Shown here: piece by piece, positions 35,376 to 45,126 of the stretch
How the letters are laid out: the number at the start of each line of letters is the position of its first letter
Numbering within the stretch: position 1 is the stretch's first letter
Assembly: GCA_910585955.1 (NCBI GenBank)
Contig: CAJUGC010000009.1
Span: forward strand, 1-64,000
Reading direction: 5' to 3'
Source of the DNA: an uncultured Christensenella sp.
GTDB taxonomy: Bacteria > Bacillota > Clostridia > Christensenellales > Pumilibacteraceae
Length of the DNA stretch: 64,000 nt
The notes under the pieces: model-generated
What the model was told of the DNA's origin: nothing
What the model saw: the letters and a program-made list of their open reading frames with translations, nothing else
Database searches by the model: none
Made by a program: the position numbers and the translations under genes

Positions 35376-37070
35376 TTATAAATTATTTGCGGGATCGACA
35401 TATACGGTGCTCTGATGTGTATAGATTACTTTTCCGAGCGGTGCGCCGCTCGGTTTATTTACATACTTAACAAGAGTGTAGTCTACAGGTACGTTTTGCG
35501 ATTGCGCTGCTTTAGAATATCTTGCGGCAAGTCTTGCCGCTTCTAAAATGACGCTTTCGGGAACTTTCGAATTTTCGGCGGAAATAATTACATGGCTACC
35601 GTGAATGTTTTTTGTGTGTAGCCAAACATCGTTATTTTTTGCGCCTTTTGTAAGCATATCGTTTTGAATATTGTTTTTGCCGATCTTGACCGTGTATCCT
35701 TCGACGACGGTGGATAATGGGGCGGATGTTTTTGCAATATTTTTGCGAGTTCTGTTTTTCGATTGCTTATTTTTAATAAGTCCGATCTGTTCGAGTTCGG
35801 CAGCCAACTCGTCGATTTCGGAGTTTTCTGTGCAAAGAGAAAAGGACAGCAATACAGTATCGTAGTAGTCGAGTTCGTCTTGCGTCTTTTTTATGAGCGT
35901 TTTAAGTTGTTCGAGAGTTTTCTTTTTTTTGGAGTAATTTTTGAAATAGATTTGCGCATTGGACTGCGGTGATTTTTGAGGATCGAGCGTAACGGTAACA
36001 GGAGCGTTTTCGTTATACCAATTCTCGAGCGTGACCGAAGTCATGCCTGTTTTTATTCTGTATAGATTTGCTAAAAGGAGTTCGCCGCATATCTTGTCGG
36101 CTTCAAGCCCCTTGCAACTTTCTTCTTTTTGTATGAAGCCGCTAAGCTTTTTTTGCGTCCTTGCAATTGCGTTTTTCAACAGAGATTGCAAGTGCTTGGA
36201 TCTTTCGTTAAAACGCAAGGCTCTGTCGCGATCGAAAAAGTACTCGTCCATGGCTTCGTTTAAACTTTGGCAGAACTTATAGTCGGTCCCGTAAAGAGAG
36301 TAGGGACGAATATAAAAATCTCTTTCGTTTAAGCAAGGTCTCGCGGTTTTAAGGTTATACAGAGCGACAAGCTCTTCTGCGACTTTTGCGCACTGCGTAT
36401 TTGTGAGAGTGGGGCAGTCTATCATCCGTAAGGCTCTGTAAGCGGCTTCATTTGCGCTTGACGGAGCGAGACCTTTGAATTTTGAAATTATATATGCGCC
36501 TATGTCTCCGCCCGGAAACGAAGCAAGCGTGAGCTTTGCGGACTCGGTATTCAAAGGGCTGAGCTTGTCTTGCGCGGGCGCCGATTCGTATTTGAGGCCG
36601 GGAAGCACTTGTCGTTTGGATGATGTATCTATACCTACTTTGCGGATACTGTCCGATATGATACCGTTTGAATCTACAAGTATAATATTCGAATATTTGC
36701 CCATAATTTCCGCAATAAGAGTCTTGCATACTTCATCCGACATTTCGTTGCGGGTCAAAAGTTTGATACATATTATTCGCTCGCAGGAAGGGTTTTTCAC
36801 CGAAATTATTTTCGCGCCGCCGATATGTTTTCTGAGATGCATCAAAAAAGAAGGGGCGGATGCGGGATTTTCCTTGCGGTGTTTTGTGAGATGACATCGG
36901 CTTGCCATGGGAGAAGCGGAAATAAGCAGAGAATAATTTGTGCCTCTGCTGCGTATACCGAGCACGATTTCATCCTTTTCCGGCATTGAGATTTTTTCTA
37001 TGCGTCCGTCACATAGTTTTTCGTTTAACTCGTCGGCTATGAATGAATAATGTAATGCGTCGGAAGGCAT
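35376..37070 (-). CDS. rqcH: Ribosome quality control factor RqcH / NFACT-family protein
   Basis: A 564-residue NFACT protein (older name: fibronectin-binding FbpA-like). In Bacillus it binds stalled 50S subunits and adds Ala tails. The N-terminal NFACT-N domain contains KISMPEKDEIVLGIRS, a helical coiled-coil middle follows, and the C-terminal NFACT-R domain has NDVWLHTKNIHGSHVII and VNKPSGAPLGKVIYTH. Where the Bacillus protein has Asp-Arg (positions 97-98) this one reads SCERIICIKL, with Glu-Arg. ATG 37070 follows GAGGTGA. It is transcribed away from tig. Confidence 0.92.
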   Translation of the reverse strand: MPSDALHYSFIADELNEKLCDGRIEKISMPEKDEIVLGIRSRGTNYSLLISASPMASRCHLTKHRKENPASAPSFLMHLRKHIGGAKIISVKNPSCERIICIKLLTRNEMSDEVCKTLIAEIMGKYSNIILVDSNGIISDSIRKVGIDTSSKRQVLPGLKYESAPAQDKLSPLNTESAKLTLASFPGGDIGAYIISKFKGLAPSSANEAAYRALRMIDCPTLTNTQCAKVAEELVALYNLKTARPCLNERDFYIRPYSLYGTDYKFCQSLNEAMDEYFFDRDRALRFNERSKHLQSLLKNAIARTQKKLSGFIQKEESCKGLEADKICGELLLANLYRIKTGMTSVTLENWYNENAPVTVTLDPQKSPQSNAQIYFKNYSKKKKTLEQLKTLIKKTQDELDYYDTVLLSFSLCTENSEIDELAAELEQIGLIKNKQSKNRTRKNIAKTSAPLSTVVEGYTVKIGKNNIQNDMLTKGAKNNDVWLHTKNIHGSHVIISAENSKVPESVILEAARLAARYSKAAQSQNVPVDYTLVKYVNKPSGAPLGKVIYTHQSTVYVDPANNL

Positions 37071-37141
37071 TTTGTCACCTCACATTGTGAATTGCTTAAA
37101 AGCGTGAACTTTGTCGTTTGCTGCCGCGTGGACTTTATAGT

Positions 37142-37170
37142 AGTATAAACTAAAATGAAAAGTCCGTCAA
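37142..37170 (-). promoter_or_regulatory. Promoter of rqcH
   Basis: On the minus strand TTGACG, a 17-nt spacer and TATACT. It is back-to-back with the tig promoter, with -35 boxes about 5 bases apart. Confidence 0.7.
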
Positions 37171-37175
37171 ATAAA

Positions 37176-37204
37176 TTGACAAACATTCCGTTATATGCTA
37201 AGAT
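37176..37204 (+). promoter_or_regulatory. Promoter of tig
   Basis: TTGACA, a 17-nt spacer and TAAGAT with an upstream TG (extended -10). An additional TATAAT at 37212 lacks a good -35. Confidence 0.65.
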
Positions 37205-37233
37205 TATATGGTATAATCTTTCGGAGGACAGAT

Positions 37234-38646
37234 ATGAACTACAGTGTAGAAAAGCAAAAAGGTGCGGTCAAAGTCGATTTTACGCTTACGGCAGACGAAT
37301 GGAAAGAAGCTCTTTCGCAGGCGTATTTAATGACGCGCGGCAAGTACAATATTCCGGGGTTTCGTAAGGGACACGCGCCCAGAGGCGTAATAGAAAGCAT
37401 GTACGGCAAAGGCGTTTTCTTTGACGACGCATTCGAAACAAGTTTCAGGCGCGCTTACGGCGAAGTTATGGATAAAGAAACATGGATTTTTCCCGTTGAC
37501 GATCCCAAAGTCGATCTCGGCGATATGGATGAAGAAAAGTTTACGTTCAGCGCAACGATTACGACAAAGCCCGAGTTTGAGCTTGGGGCGTACAAGGGAC
37601 TCGAAATTCCCAAAGCCGAAGTGGATGTTAAACCTTCCGAAGTCGATGCCGAAGTAGAGCATGCGCGTATGCACGCTTCTCGCATAATCGAAGTGACGGA
37701 CAGAGCAATCCAAAAGGGTGACGTCGTAACTCTTGACTACAGCGGCAGTGTCGATGGCGTGAAGTTTGAAGGAGGCACGGCGCAGAATCAAGAACTCGAG
37801 ATCGGCAGTAATTCTTTTATACCCGGATTCGAGGACGGAATGATAGGATTGACGATAGGGCAGACAAGCGATTTGCGAGTTAAGTTTCCCGAAGATTATC
37901 ATGCTAAGGAGCTTGCCGGCAAAGATGCGGTATTTACCGTTACCGTTCACGCAATCAAAGTCAAGGAAATGCCTCAACTTAACGACGAGTTTGCGCGCGA
38001 TGTGAGCGAATGCGAAACTCTTGCGGATTACAAAAAAAGCATAGAGGATAAAATACGCTCAGACAAACAGCATCGTGCCGACGTGGACAGCGAAAACGAA
38101 ATGCTTAAAATAATAAGCGGTAATTGCGAAATCGACGTGCCTCAGTGTATGATAGACAAAGAGGTGGATTATATGCTTGCCGACTTTGAAATGCAGCTAA
38201 AACAGTATTACGGAGGCATGAGTCTAAAGGACTATTTCAAGTACACGGGACTCAAAGAGTTGGACTTCCGCCGTCAACGCAGAGAATCTGCGATTTCCAA
38301 TGTTAAAATTCGTCTCGTTTTGGAAAAGATAATAGAGGCGGAAAAAATCGAGGTCTCCGAAAAGGAACTCGAGGAGGAAGTAGAGAAGTTTGTTTCTCAT
38401 TCCAAGGAGCACGGAAGAGAGTTTGACGAGCACGCTTTATCTCATCAGCGCGCATATATCAAGAGCGATTTGCTCATGGCTAAAGTTATTGACTTTTTAA
38501 AAAAGAGCAACAAATTCGTCGCAAAGAAAGAGGATGCGGCTACTGACGGCGCCGACAAGAAGCCCGTTCGGAAAAAGGCTTCGAGCGACAAAAAGACGGC
38601 AAGCAAGAAGAGTTCGACAGCAAAGTCCGACAAAAAGGACGAGTAG
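37234..38646 (+). CDS. tig: Trigger factor
   Basis: Ribosome-bound chaperone and peptidyl-prolyl isomerase. It is 470 residues. The N-terminal ribosome-binding domain carries FRKGHAPRGVIESMYG near 45, the FKBP-like domain starts near 160 (KGDVVTLDYSGSVDGVKFEG), and the helical substrate-binding domain follows. The last 30 residues are Lys/Ser-rich (ASSDKKTASKKSSTAKSDKK). ATG 37234 follows CGGAGG. The order tig-clpP-clpX-lon-engB is typical of clostridia. Confidence 0.96.
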   Translation: MNYSVEKQKGAVKVDFTLTADEWKEALSQAYLMTRGKYNIPGFRKGHAPRGVIESMYGKGVFFDDAFETSFRRAYGEVMDKETWIFPVDDPKVDLGDMDEEKFTFSATITTKPEFELGAYKGLEIPKAEVDVKPSEVDAEVEHARMHASRIIEVTDRAIQKGDVVTLDYSGSVDGVKFEGGTAQNQELEIGSNSFIPGFEDGMIGLTIGQTSDLRVKFPEDYHAKELAGKDAVFTVTVHAIKVKEMPQLNDEFARDVSECETLADYKKSIEDKIRSDKQHRADVDSENEMLKIISGNCEIDVPQCMIDKEVDYMLADFEMQLKQYYGGMSLKDYFKYTGLKELDFRRQRRESAISNVKIRLVLEKIIEAEKIEVSEKELEEEVEKFVSHSKEHGREFDEHALSHQRAYIKSDLLMAKVIDFLKKSNKFVAKKEDAATDGADKKPVRKKASSDKKTASKKSSTAKSDKKDE

Positions 38647-38649
38647 GAT

Positions 38650-38679
38650 TTGATCTTTGAGCTTGTCTTGCGGTATAAA
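38650..38679 (+). promoter_or_regulatory. Possible promoter of clpP
   Basis: TTGATC, an 18-nt spacer and TATAAA lie between tig and clpP. A GC hairpin (TGCGG/CCGCA) overlaps the -10 and downstream, so its use is uncertain. Confidence 0.4.
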
Positions 38680-38722
38680 CCGATTGCCGCACAAATAGAT
38701 TATATCTCGGAGGTTTAATTTG

Positions 38723-39316
38723 ATGATAAAGAACAATTTGGTGCCCATGGTCGTCGAGCAGACGAATAGAGGCGAGAGATCTTACGATATTTATTCGCGC
38801 CTTTTGGAAGACAGGATAGTTTTTCTTACGGGAGAGGTAAACGATCTTTCCGCAGACATAGTGATAGCGCAGCTGTTGTATCTTGAAGGCAAAGATCCCG
38901 AAAAGGATATAAGCTTATATATCAACAGCCCCGGCGGAAGCGTTACGGCAGGTATGGGCATTTACGATACAATGAATTATATCAAATGCGACGTGCAGAC
39001 TATTTGTGTTGGAATGGCGGCTTCCATGGGCGCATTTCTTCTCTCGTCAGGCGCTAAAGGAAAACGGTTTTCTCTTCCAAACAGTGAAATCATGATACAT
39101 CAGCCTATGGGCGGAGCGAACGGGCAGGCAAGCGACATAGCTATACAGGCAGAGCACATTCTCAAGATAAAAAAGCGTATGAACACCATTCTCTCTAAGA
39201 ACTGTAATCAGCCGATTGAAAAAATCGAAAAAGATGTGGACAGAGATCATTATATGACGGCGGAAGAAGCGCTTAAGTACGGTTTGATCGATAGGGTTTT
39301 TGAAAAGAGAATATAA
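38723..39316 (+). CDS. clpP: ATP-dependent Clp protease proteolytic subunit
   Basis: Barrel serine protease that degrades unfolded proteins delivered by ClpX. It is 197 residues. The catalytic Ser is in CVGMAASMGAFLLSSG and the His in IMIHQPMGGANGQ; the catalytic Asp lies further on in DVDRDHYM. ATG 38723 is preferred over the adjacent TTG, with CGGAGG 9 nt upstream. Cytoplasmic. Confidence 0.97.
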   Translation: MIKNNLVPMVVEQTNRGERSYDIYSRLLEDRIVFLTGEVNDLSADIVIAQLLYLEGKDPEKDISLYINSPGGSVTAGMGIYDTMNYIKCDVQTICVGMAASMGAFLLSSGAKGKRFSLPNSEIMIHQPMGGANGQASDIAIQAEHILKIKKRMNTILSKNCNQPIEKIEKDVDRDHYMTAEEALKYGLIDRVFEKRI

Positions 39317-39332
39317 TCGGGAGTTTATTATA

Positions 39333-40604
39333 TTGAGTAAAAACGAAGAAAAAAACGAACAGCATTGTTCATTTTGCGGACGTTCGCGTTCCGATGTTCA
39401 AAATTTGATTGAGTCGCCCGACAGCAGTATTTGTATTTGCGATCAGTGTGTTGCGATATGTGATAACATTTTGCAGCAAAGCAAGCAGAATTTGAAATCC
39501 GAGAATCCCAAACTTCCCAAACCTACGGAGATCAAAAAGTATCTCGACGACTATATTGTCGGTCAGGACAGTGCTAAAAAGGTTCTCAGTGTTGCTGTGT
39601 ACAATCACTATAAACGTGCGGGCTACAACATTTCTCATAAGGTCGGTTCTAAGAAAAAGAGCGGAATAGAGCTGAAAAAGAGCAATATTCTTCTTATGGG
39701 TCCTACGGGTTGCGGAAAGACGTTGCTTGCTCAGACGCTTTCGCGTATTCTCGACGTGCCGTTCGCATCTTGCGACGCTACGACGCTCACCGAGGCCGGT
39801 TATGTCGGCGAGGACGTAGAGAACGTCCTGTTGAAGCTTATTCAGAATGCAGACTACGATATCGAGCGGGCGCAAAGGGGCATAATCTATATAGACGAAA
39901 TAGATAAGATTGCCCGTAAATCCGAGAATATGAGCATTACGCGTGACGTATCGGGCGAGGGCGTCCAACAGGCGCTTCTCAAAATAATTGAGAGCACTGT
40001 CGCAAATGTGCCTCCTCAAGGCGGAAGAAAGCACCCGCAGCAGGAGTGTATCGCAATAGATACTACAAATATATTGTTTATTTTCGGCGGCGCATTTGTC
40101 GGACTCGATAAGATAATCGAAAAGAGAGCGGGAACATCCTCTCTCGGATTCGGCGGAAATCTCAAGACGGAGATTGTCGCAGATAATGCAAACGCTCTCG
40201 AAAGCGTGCAACCGCAGGACCTTATAAAGTTCGGTCTGATACCGGAATTTGTCGGAAGACTGCCTATATATGTGAGCCTCAGTGCGTTGGATAAAGACGC
40301 TCTCGTCAATATCCTTACGAAGCCGAAGGACTGTCTTACAAAGCAGTATAAGACGCTGTTTGAGCTTGACGATATCGATTTGGAATTTACGGACGACGCT
40401 GTCGAGGCGATTGCGGATAAGGCGATCGAACTCAAGACCGGTGCAAGAGGTTTGCGTGCGATTATGGAAAATACGATGCTCGATATTATGTACAGCGCGC
40501 CGGACGACAGCGAGATTCAGAAGGTCGTCATTACGGGCGAATGTCTGAAGGGCGGGAGTCCGACTGTCGTAAAGGGCAAGAAAGTCAAAAAGGAAATAGC
40601 ATAA
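39333..40604 (+). CDS. clpX: Clp protease ATP-binding subunit ClpX
   Basis: AAA+ unfoldase partner of ClpP. It is 423 residues. The N-terminal zinc-binding domain has CSFCGRS and ICICDQC, the Walker A loop is GPTGCGKTLLAQ near 122, the Walker B IIYIDEIDKIA near 185, and the pore loop region GYVGEDVEN near 155. A longer frame from 39300 has no ribosome site and overlaps clpP; TTG 39333 with GGGAG upstream is the likely start. Confidence 0.96.
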   Translation: MSKNEEKNEQHCSFCGRSRSDVQNLIESPDSSICICDQCVAICDNILQQSKQNLKSENPKLPKPTEIKKYLDDYIVGQDSAKKVLSVAVYNHYKRAGYNISHKVGSKKKSGIELKKSNILLMGPTGCGKTLLAQTLSRILDVPFASCDATTLTEAGYVGEDVENVLLKLIQNADYDIERAQRGIIYIDEIDKIARKSENMSITRDVSGEGVQQALLKIIESTVANVPPQGGRKHPQQECIAIDTTNILFIFGGAFVGLDKIIEKRAGTSSLGFGGNLKTEIVADNANALESVQPQDLIKFGLIPEFVGRLPIYVSLSALDKDALVNILTKPKDCLTKQYKTLFELDDIDLEFTDDAVEAIADKAIELKTGARGLRAIMENTMLDIMYSAPDDSEIQKVVITGECLKGGSPTVVKGKKVKKEIA

Positions 40605-40664
40605 ACCGAGATTTAACAAGCTCCGAAAGTGTCATACTATACGGGTAAAGAGACGGGAGTGCAC

Positions 40665-43016
40665 ATGGACGAAAATTATACGGGCGACAATTTAATGAGC
40701 GAACAGATGATAGTCCGGCAGAAAGACACCTATCAAATGGTGGTTCTGCGGGACGTTGTCGTATTTCCGGGGCAAAGTTATACGGTCGATGTCGGAAGAG
40801 ATAAATCCATTCTTGCGCTGAACCGCTCGCTTCAACTCGATCGTAACCTTTTCGTTGTTACGCAAAAGCACAGAAGCACTGCCAATCCTGCGCCGCAAGA
40901 CATTTACCGCGTCGGTACTGTGGTGAGAGTAAAGCAGGTCATGAAGACAAACGGAGAACTTGTGCGCGCGGTTATAGAGGGAGTGGAACGCAAAGAAATC
41001 GACAGCTTCGTCACTATTCTTCCGTTTTACGAAGTTACTTTAAAGGACTTTGAGGAACGACAGTCCGACGAGATAATGCTTAAAGCCGTTCGTCGCAGTA
41101 TTGTCGAGCAGCTTGACGAATATAAAAAGCTTGACGGAAAAGGTATGCTCGACTTGCAACTCGTGTCTATAGAAGGCGACCATGAGAGATTTGTGGCAGT
41201 TGCGGCAAAGGTGTTCTTTTCGGATTACAGACAGAAGCAAGAGTTGCTGTCGCTTGATTCCGAGTACAAACAGCTTGAAAGAATTTATGCGAAAATAATC
41301 GAGGAATGCGAATTGAAAGCCGTGGAAAAGAAGATAACGGCTAAAGTCCGCATGAATATAGACAAAAATCAAAAAGAGTATTACCTTCGCGAGCAAATCA
41401 AGGCAATGCGCGACGAACTCGGCGAAGGAGAGAGCGAGCTTGACGAATATCGCAAACGTCTCGAAGAAAAAAATCTTCCCGAGTATGCGAAGGAAAAGCT
41501 AACGAAAGAACTCATGCGTCTCGAAAAAATGAGCGTGACTTCACCGGAGGCTGCGATAAGCCGCACATATATCGATACCGTCCTTACCATGCCTTGGAAC
41601 GAAAAGACAGAGGACAATCTCGATTTGAAAAAAGCGGAGCAAATTCTCGACGAGGATCATTACGGGCTTGACAAGGTAAAAGAAAGAATAGTCGAATATC
41701 TTGCCGTTCATCAACTTACGGAAAATCTCAAGTCGCCGATTCTTTGCTTCGTCGGACCGCCCGGTGTTGGAAAGACGTCGATTGTTGCGTCTATTGCGCG
41801 CGCAATAGACAGAAAATTCGTAACTATGTCTCTCGGCGGAGTGCGAGACGAAGCGGAAATACGAGGTCATAGGCGCACTTACGTCGGCGCGCTTCCCGGT
41901 CGAATAGTTGCAGGAATGAATAATGCGGGCGTAGTAAATCCGGTGTTCCTTTTGGACGAAATCGACAAAATGACGTCTGATTTCAGGGGGGATCCCGCGA
42001 GCGCGATGCTTGAAGTGCTTGACCCGAATCAGAACAATCATTTTAACGATCATTATCTCGATATGCCTTACGATCTTTCCAAAGTCATGTTTGTTACTAC
42101 GGCAAACACGGTGGAATCGATTCCTACGCCGCTACTCGACAGAATGGAGATTATCGAGCTATCGGGTTATACTTATGAAGAAAAGTTGCAGATAGCGAAA
42201 CGCTATCTTTTGCCTAAGCAGATCGAGGCAAACGGACTTTCAAAATTAAAAGTGAGTGTTCCGGACGATGTGATGATGCACATTATTTCAAGTTATACTC
42301 GAGAGAGCGGAGTGAGAAATCTCGAACGAGAAATCGCGTCTGTTGCAAGAAAGCTTGCCGTTAAATATATAAACGGAGGCAAAGAGGCAAAATCGTTTAA
42401 AGTAAGCAAAAAAGATGTGGAGCGCTATCTCGGTGCGCCGCGCTATCATGACGATGTGATGAACGTCGAGGACGAAGTGGGTCTTGCTACGGGACTTGCC
42501 TGGACGAGTGTCGGCGGAGCTACATTGAATATAGAGGTGAGTCTTGTTGCGGATGGCAAAGGCGAAATAAAACTTACGGGCAGTCTCGGCGATGTTATGA
42601 AGGAATCCTGTCTCGCGGCGTTAACGGTTATACGCAGTCGCGCCGAAGAGTACGGCATTGATGCGGAAAAATTTACGAAATACGATTTGCATATTCATGT
42701 TCCCGAAGGCGCAACGCCGAAAGACGGTCCGAGCGCGGGAATAACCATTGCGACTGCTATATTGTCGGCGATGAGCGGACGTAAGGTGTCGAGAAACGTC
42801 GCTATGACGGGAGAAATAACATTGCGCGGAAAGGTGCTTGCAATAGGCGGACTAAAGGAAAAGTCGCTGGCGGCATTCAGAAGCGGCGTAAGAACCATAA
42901 TTATTCCGTCGGAGAATAAGAAAGACGTGGCGGATTTGCCGACCGAAGTCAAGGATAATATGAAAATCGTCTATGCAAACGTGTTTGACGATGTTATCGA
43001 GACGGCGCTTATATAA
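40665..43016 (+). CDS. lon: ATP-dependent protease Lon
   Basis: About 783 residues. N-terminal substrate-recognition domain (LRDVVVFPGQSYTVDVGRD), Walker A GPPGVGKTSIVAS near 365, Walker B VFLLDEIDKM near 430, and the protease domain with Ser in PKDGPSAGITIATAI near 690 and Lys in GGLKEKSLAAF. ATG 40665 is chosen for its GGGAG ribosome site; GTG 40629 or ATG 40695 are alternatives. It follows clpX with 60 bases between. Confidence 0.95.
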   Translation: MDENYTGDNLMSEQMIVRQKDTYQMVVLRDVVVFPGQSYTVDVGRDKSILALNRSLQLDRNLFVVTQKHRSTANPAPQDIYRVGTVVRVKQVMKTNGELVRAVIEGVERKEIDSFVTILPFYEVTLKDFEERQSDEIMLKAVRRSIVEQLDEYKKLDGKGMLDLQLVSIEGDHERFVAVAAKVFFSDYRQKQELLSLDSEYKQLERIYAKIIEECELKAVEKKITAKVRMNIDKNQKEYYLREQIKAMRDELGEGESELDEYRKRLEEKNLPEYAKEKLTKELMRLEKMSVTSPEAAISRTYIDTVLTMPWNEKTEDNLDLKKAEQILDEDHYGLDKVKERIVEYLAVHQLTENLKSPILCFVGPPGVGKTSIVASIARAIDRKFVTMSLGGVRDEAEIRGHRRTYVGALPGRIVAGMNNAGVVNPVFLLDEIDKMTSDFRGDPASAMLEVLDPNQNNHFNDHYLDMPYDLSKVMFVTTANTVESIPTPLLDRMEIIELSGYTYEEKLQIAKRYLLPKQIEANGLSKLKVSVPDDVMMHIISSYTRESGVRNLEREIASVARKLAVKYINGGKEAKSFKVSKKDVERYLGAPRYHDDVMNVEDEVGLATGLAWTSVGGATLNIEVSLVADGKGEIKLTGSLGDVMKESCLAALTVIRSRAEEYGIDAEKFTKYDLHIHVPEGATPKDGPSAGITIATAILSAMSGRKVSRNVAMTGEITLRGKVLAIGGLKEKSLAAFRSGVRTIIIPSENKKDVADLPTEVKDNMKIVYANVFDDVIETALI

Positions 43017-43045
43017 ATACAAGTCTTATTGCAAAGGAGAAAAGC

Positions 43046-43675
43046 GTGAAAATCAAAAATGCACGATTTGTGATAAGCATATCCGATGCGAAGAAGTACT
43101 CGGAAGCGATCAAGGGGACGAATTCCAAAGAAATATGCGTGGTCGGACGCTCGAATGTGGGTAAGTCCTCTTTCATCAATATGCTTGCGGGACAGAAAAA
43201 GCTTGCCAAGACGTCGTCAACTCCAGGAAGAACGCGGCTTATAAACTTGTTTTCGTTCAATGACGGTGAATTTATCTTGACCGATTTACCCGGGTACGGT
43301 TATGCTGCGGCTTCCAAAATCGAGAAAAAAAAGTGGGGCGGACTTATAGAAGGGTATCTTCAAAGTACGGACAGGCTTGTACGAACGTTGCTTCTTATAG
43401 ACAGCAGACATGAGCCTACTGCGCTCGATAAGCAGATGGCGCAATATCTGTATTATTACAAGCTGCCGTTTACCGTAATAGCCACGAAAACGGATAAGTT
43501 ATCAAAAAGCAAGGTCGGTGCGGCGGTTCAGCAGATTGCTACGGCGCTTGCTATAGGAAGAGACGACATAATTCCGGTGTCTGCTCAAAGCGGATACGGA
43601 AAAGAAGAAGTTTTAAATCTTATTGATCGTTGCCTATCGGTTTTTGCCGAAGACAACGATGAATCGGAAGAATAG
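43046..43675 (+). CDS. engB: Ribosome biogenesis GTPase EngB (YsxC)
   Basis: Small GTPase needed for 50S assembly. It is 209 residues. G1 GRSNVGKSSFINML near 35, G2 STPGRTR, G3 LTDLPGYGYAAA near 78, G4 IATKTDK near 149, and the G5 region VSAQSGYG near 180. Start GTG 43046 with AAAGGAG. Last gene of the tig-lon string. Confidence 0.96.
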   Translation: MKIKNARFVISISDAKKYSEAIKGTNSKEICVVGRSNVGKSSFINMLAGQKKLAKTSSTPGRTRLINLFSFNDGEFILTDLPGYGYAAASKIEKKKWGGLIEGYLQSTDRLVRTLLLIDSRHEPTALDKQMAQYLYYYKLPFTVIATKTDKLSKSKVGAAVQQIATALAIGRDDIIPVSAQSGYGKEEVLNLIDRCLSVFAEDNDESEE

Positions 43676-43730
43676 TATAACATAGAATTACCTTTCGGCA
43701 TATACATTTACAAATGTCGGGAGGTTTTTT

Positions 43731-44327
43731 ATGGCAAATTATAAGGCGATAGGTTGTATTTCGGGCAATCCGCTTAACGGTTTATGCGAAAGAATGTGTT
43801 TGCACGTCGAAACGGTGACGGACGCTTGCAGGGCAAGACGGGATAATCAGACGGCTACCGTCGTACTTAGCGATTTGCCGTCGGGCGCGCCCTTTACCTT
43901 TGTGGACGCTTCCGAAACCGGAGATGTGTCTTTCGTAGTGGATAGTACCTGCATTTCGAACGGGGATTGCAGACGTGTGCGCGGAAGATTGAGAGTGACG
44001 TTAAACGTACGCTTTACCGATGCAAACGGAAATTGCGGGTGTGCAAGCGGAGTTTTGGAATTGGCGCGGGATCTGTCCTTGCGAGTTCCTACAGACAACG
44101 GAGCAAATTATCGCTTTGATGCGGATGCCGTGCTTGTGTGCACCAACGGAGCTTTCATTTCTGACAGCGCGGTGTCGCTTTCATATTGTATCGTCGAGAC
44201 ATATCGCGTGCTTATGATCGCAGACGTGCTTGTGCCGACATACGGCTTTGCGGTTTATCCGGATTGCACCGAGTGCGACGGTTGCGCGGAGCTCTTGAAC
44301 AACAGGATATTTCCCGAAAGGAGATAA
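43731..44327 (+). CDS. Cysteine-rich protein of unknown function
   Basis: A 198-residue protein with 13 cysteines and no membrane segment or signal peptide. Cysteines are concentrated at the N-terminus (NGLCERMCLHVETVTDAC), in the middle (GNCGCASG) and at the C-terminus (PDCTECDGCAELL). Between them the chain looks like beta strands. It has a strong ribosome site (GGGAGG). The look recalls spore-coat or secreted Cys-rich proteins, but I cannot assign a family. It is followed directly by a separate promoter. Confidence 0.7.
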   Translation: MANYKAIGCISGNPLNGLCERMCLHVETVTDACRARRDNQTATVVLSDLPSGAPFTFVDASETGDVSFVVDSTCISNGDCRRVRGRLRVTLNVRFTDANGNCGCASGVLELARDLSLRVPTDNGANYRFDADAVLVCTNGAFISDSAVSLSYCIVETYRVLMIADVLVPTYGFAVYPDCTECDGCAELLNNRIFPERR

Positions 44328-44333
44328 AATCAT

Positions 44334-44362
44334 TTGCAAAAATTTATACGATTTGATATAAT
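44334..44362 (+). promoter_or_regulatory. Promoter of the phosphoesterase gene, start on the ATG
   Basis: TTGCAA, a 17-nt spacer and TATAAT, followed by 6 nt and the ATG at 44369. The predicted start falls on the A of the ATG, so the message would be leaderless. Confidence 0.7.
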
Positions 44363-44368
44363 CGAAAT

Positions 44369-45064
44369 ATGAGAATTTTTGCAATCAGCGACTTACATCT
44401 TTCGATCAATAACCCTAAGCCCATGGATATATTCGGTCATGCATGGGATAATTATCTCGATGTCATAACATCCGATTGGAAGGCAAAAGTCGGTCCAGAA
44501 GACGTAGTGCTGATTGCAGGAGACATCAGTTGGGCAATGTATCTGGAAAACGCAAAAGCCGATATCGATTTTATTGCGTCTCTTCCGGGAAATAAAATTA
44601 TTTTGCGCGGAAACCATGATTATTGGTGGAAATCGATATCCGCCGTGCGGACAATGTTGCCGAACCGAATGTTTGCGCTTCAAAACGACGCCGTCAAAAT
44701 CGGCAATGTCGTATTTTGCGGCAGTCGCGGTTGGACGGTGCCGGACGGTAAGGCGCAGACGGACGAAGATAAAAAAATATTCGACAGAGAAGTGATCAGA
44801 ATGGGATTGTCTCTCGCGGACGCCGAAAAGAAAAGAGGGGAGACGGATAAGCTTATTGCCATGATACATTATCCGCCGTTTAATGTGAGAGCGGAGTCGT
44901 CTCAGTTTACGCAACTTTTCGAGCGAAACAATGTGAACGCCGTGATTTACGGGCATTTGCACGGAGCGAGTCGCGCGGAAAGGTTTATGAAAACGAACGG
45001 TATAGAATATTATTTGACCTCCTGCGACATGGTGGGAAACCGTCTTGTGGAAATTTCTGTTTAA
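44369..45064 (+). CDS. Calcineurin-like metallophosphoesterase
   Basis: A 231-residue phosphoesterase of unknown substrate. Motifs are ISDLHLSIN at the N-terminus, LIAGDISWAMY near 49, ILRGNHDYWWKS near 77, and IYGHLHGASRAE near 193; the intervening IHYPP is also present. There is no ribosome site, which fits the leaderless promoter. It is probably monocistronic and is followed by a terminator. Confidence 0.88.
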   Translation: MRIFAISDLHLSINNPKPMDIFGHAWDNYLDVITSDWKAKVGPEDVVLIAGDISWAMYLENAKADIDFIASLPGNKIILRGNHDYWWKSISAVRTMLPNRMFALQNDAVKIGNVVFCGSRGWTVPDGKAQTDEDKKIFDREVIRMGLSLADAEKKRGETDKLIAMIHYPPFNVRAESSQFTQLFERNNVNAVIYGHLHGASRAERFMKTNGIEYYLTSCDMVGNRLVEISV

Positions 45065-45100
45065 CTGTTTTGAAGGCGTATAAGATTTGGAGTTTAAAAA

Positions 45101-45123
45101 AACAAGGCTTTAAAAGCCCTGTT
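45101..45123. terminator. Terminator between the phosphoesterase and ridA
   Basis: AACAAGGCTT pairs with AAGCCCTGTT with one mismatch, flanked by A- and T-runs, so it can serve both converging genes. Confidence 0.75.
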
Positions 45124-45126
45124 TTT

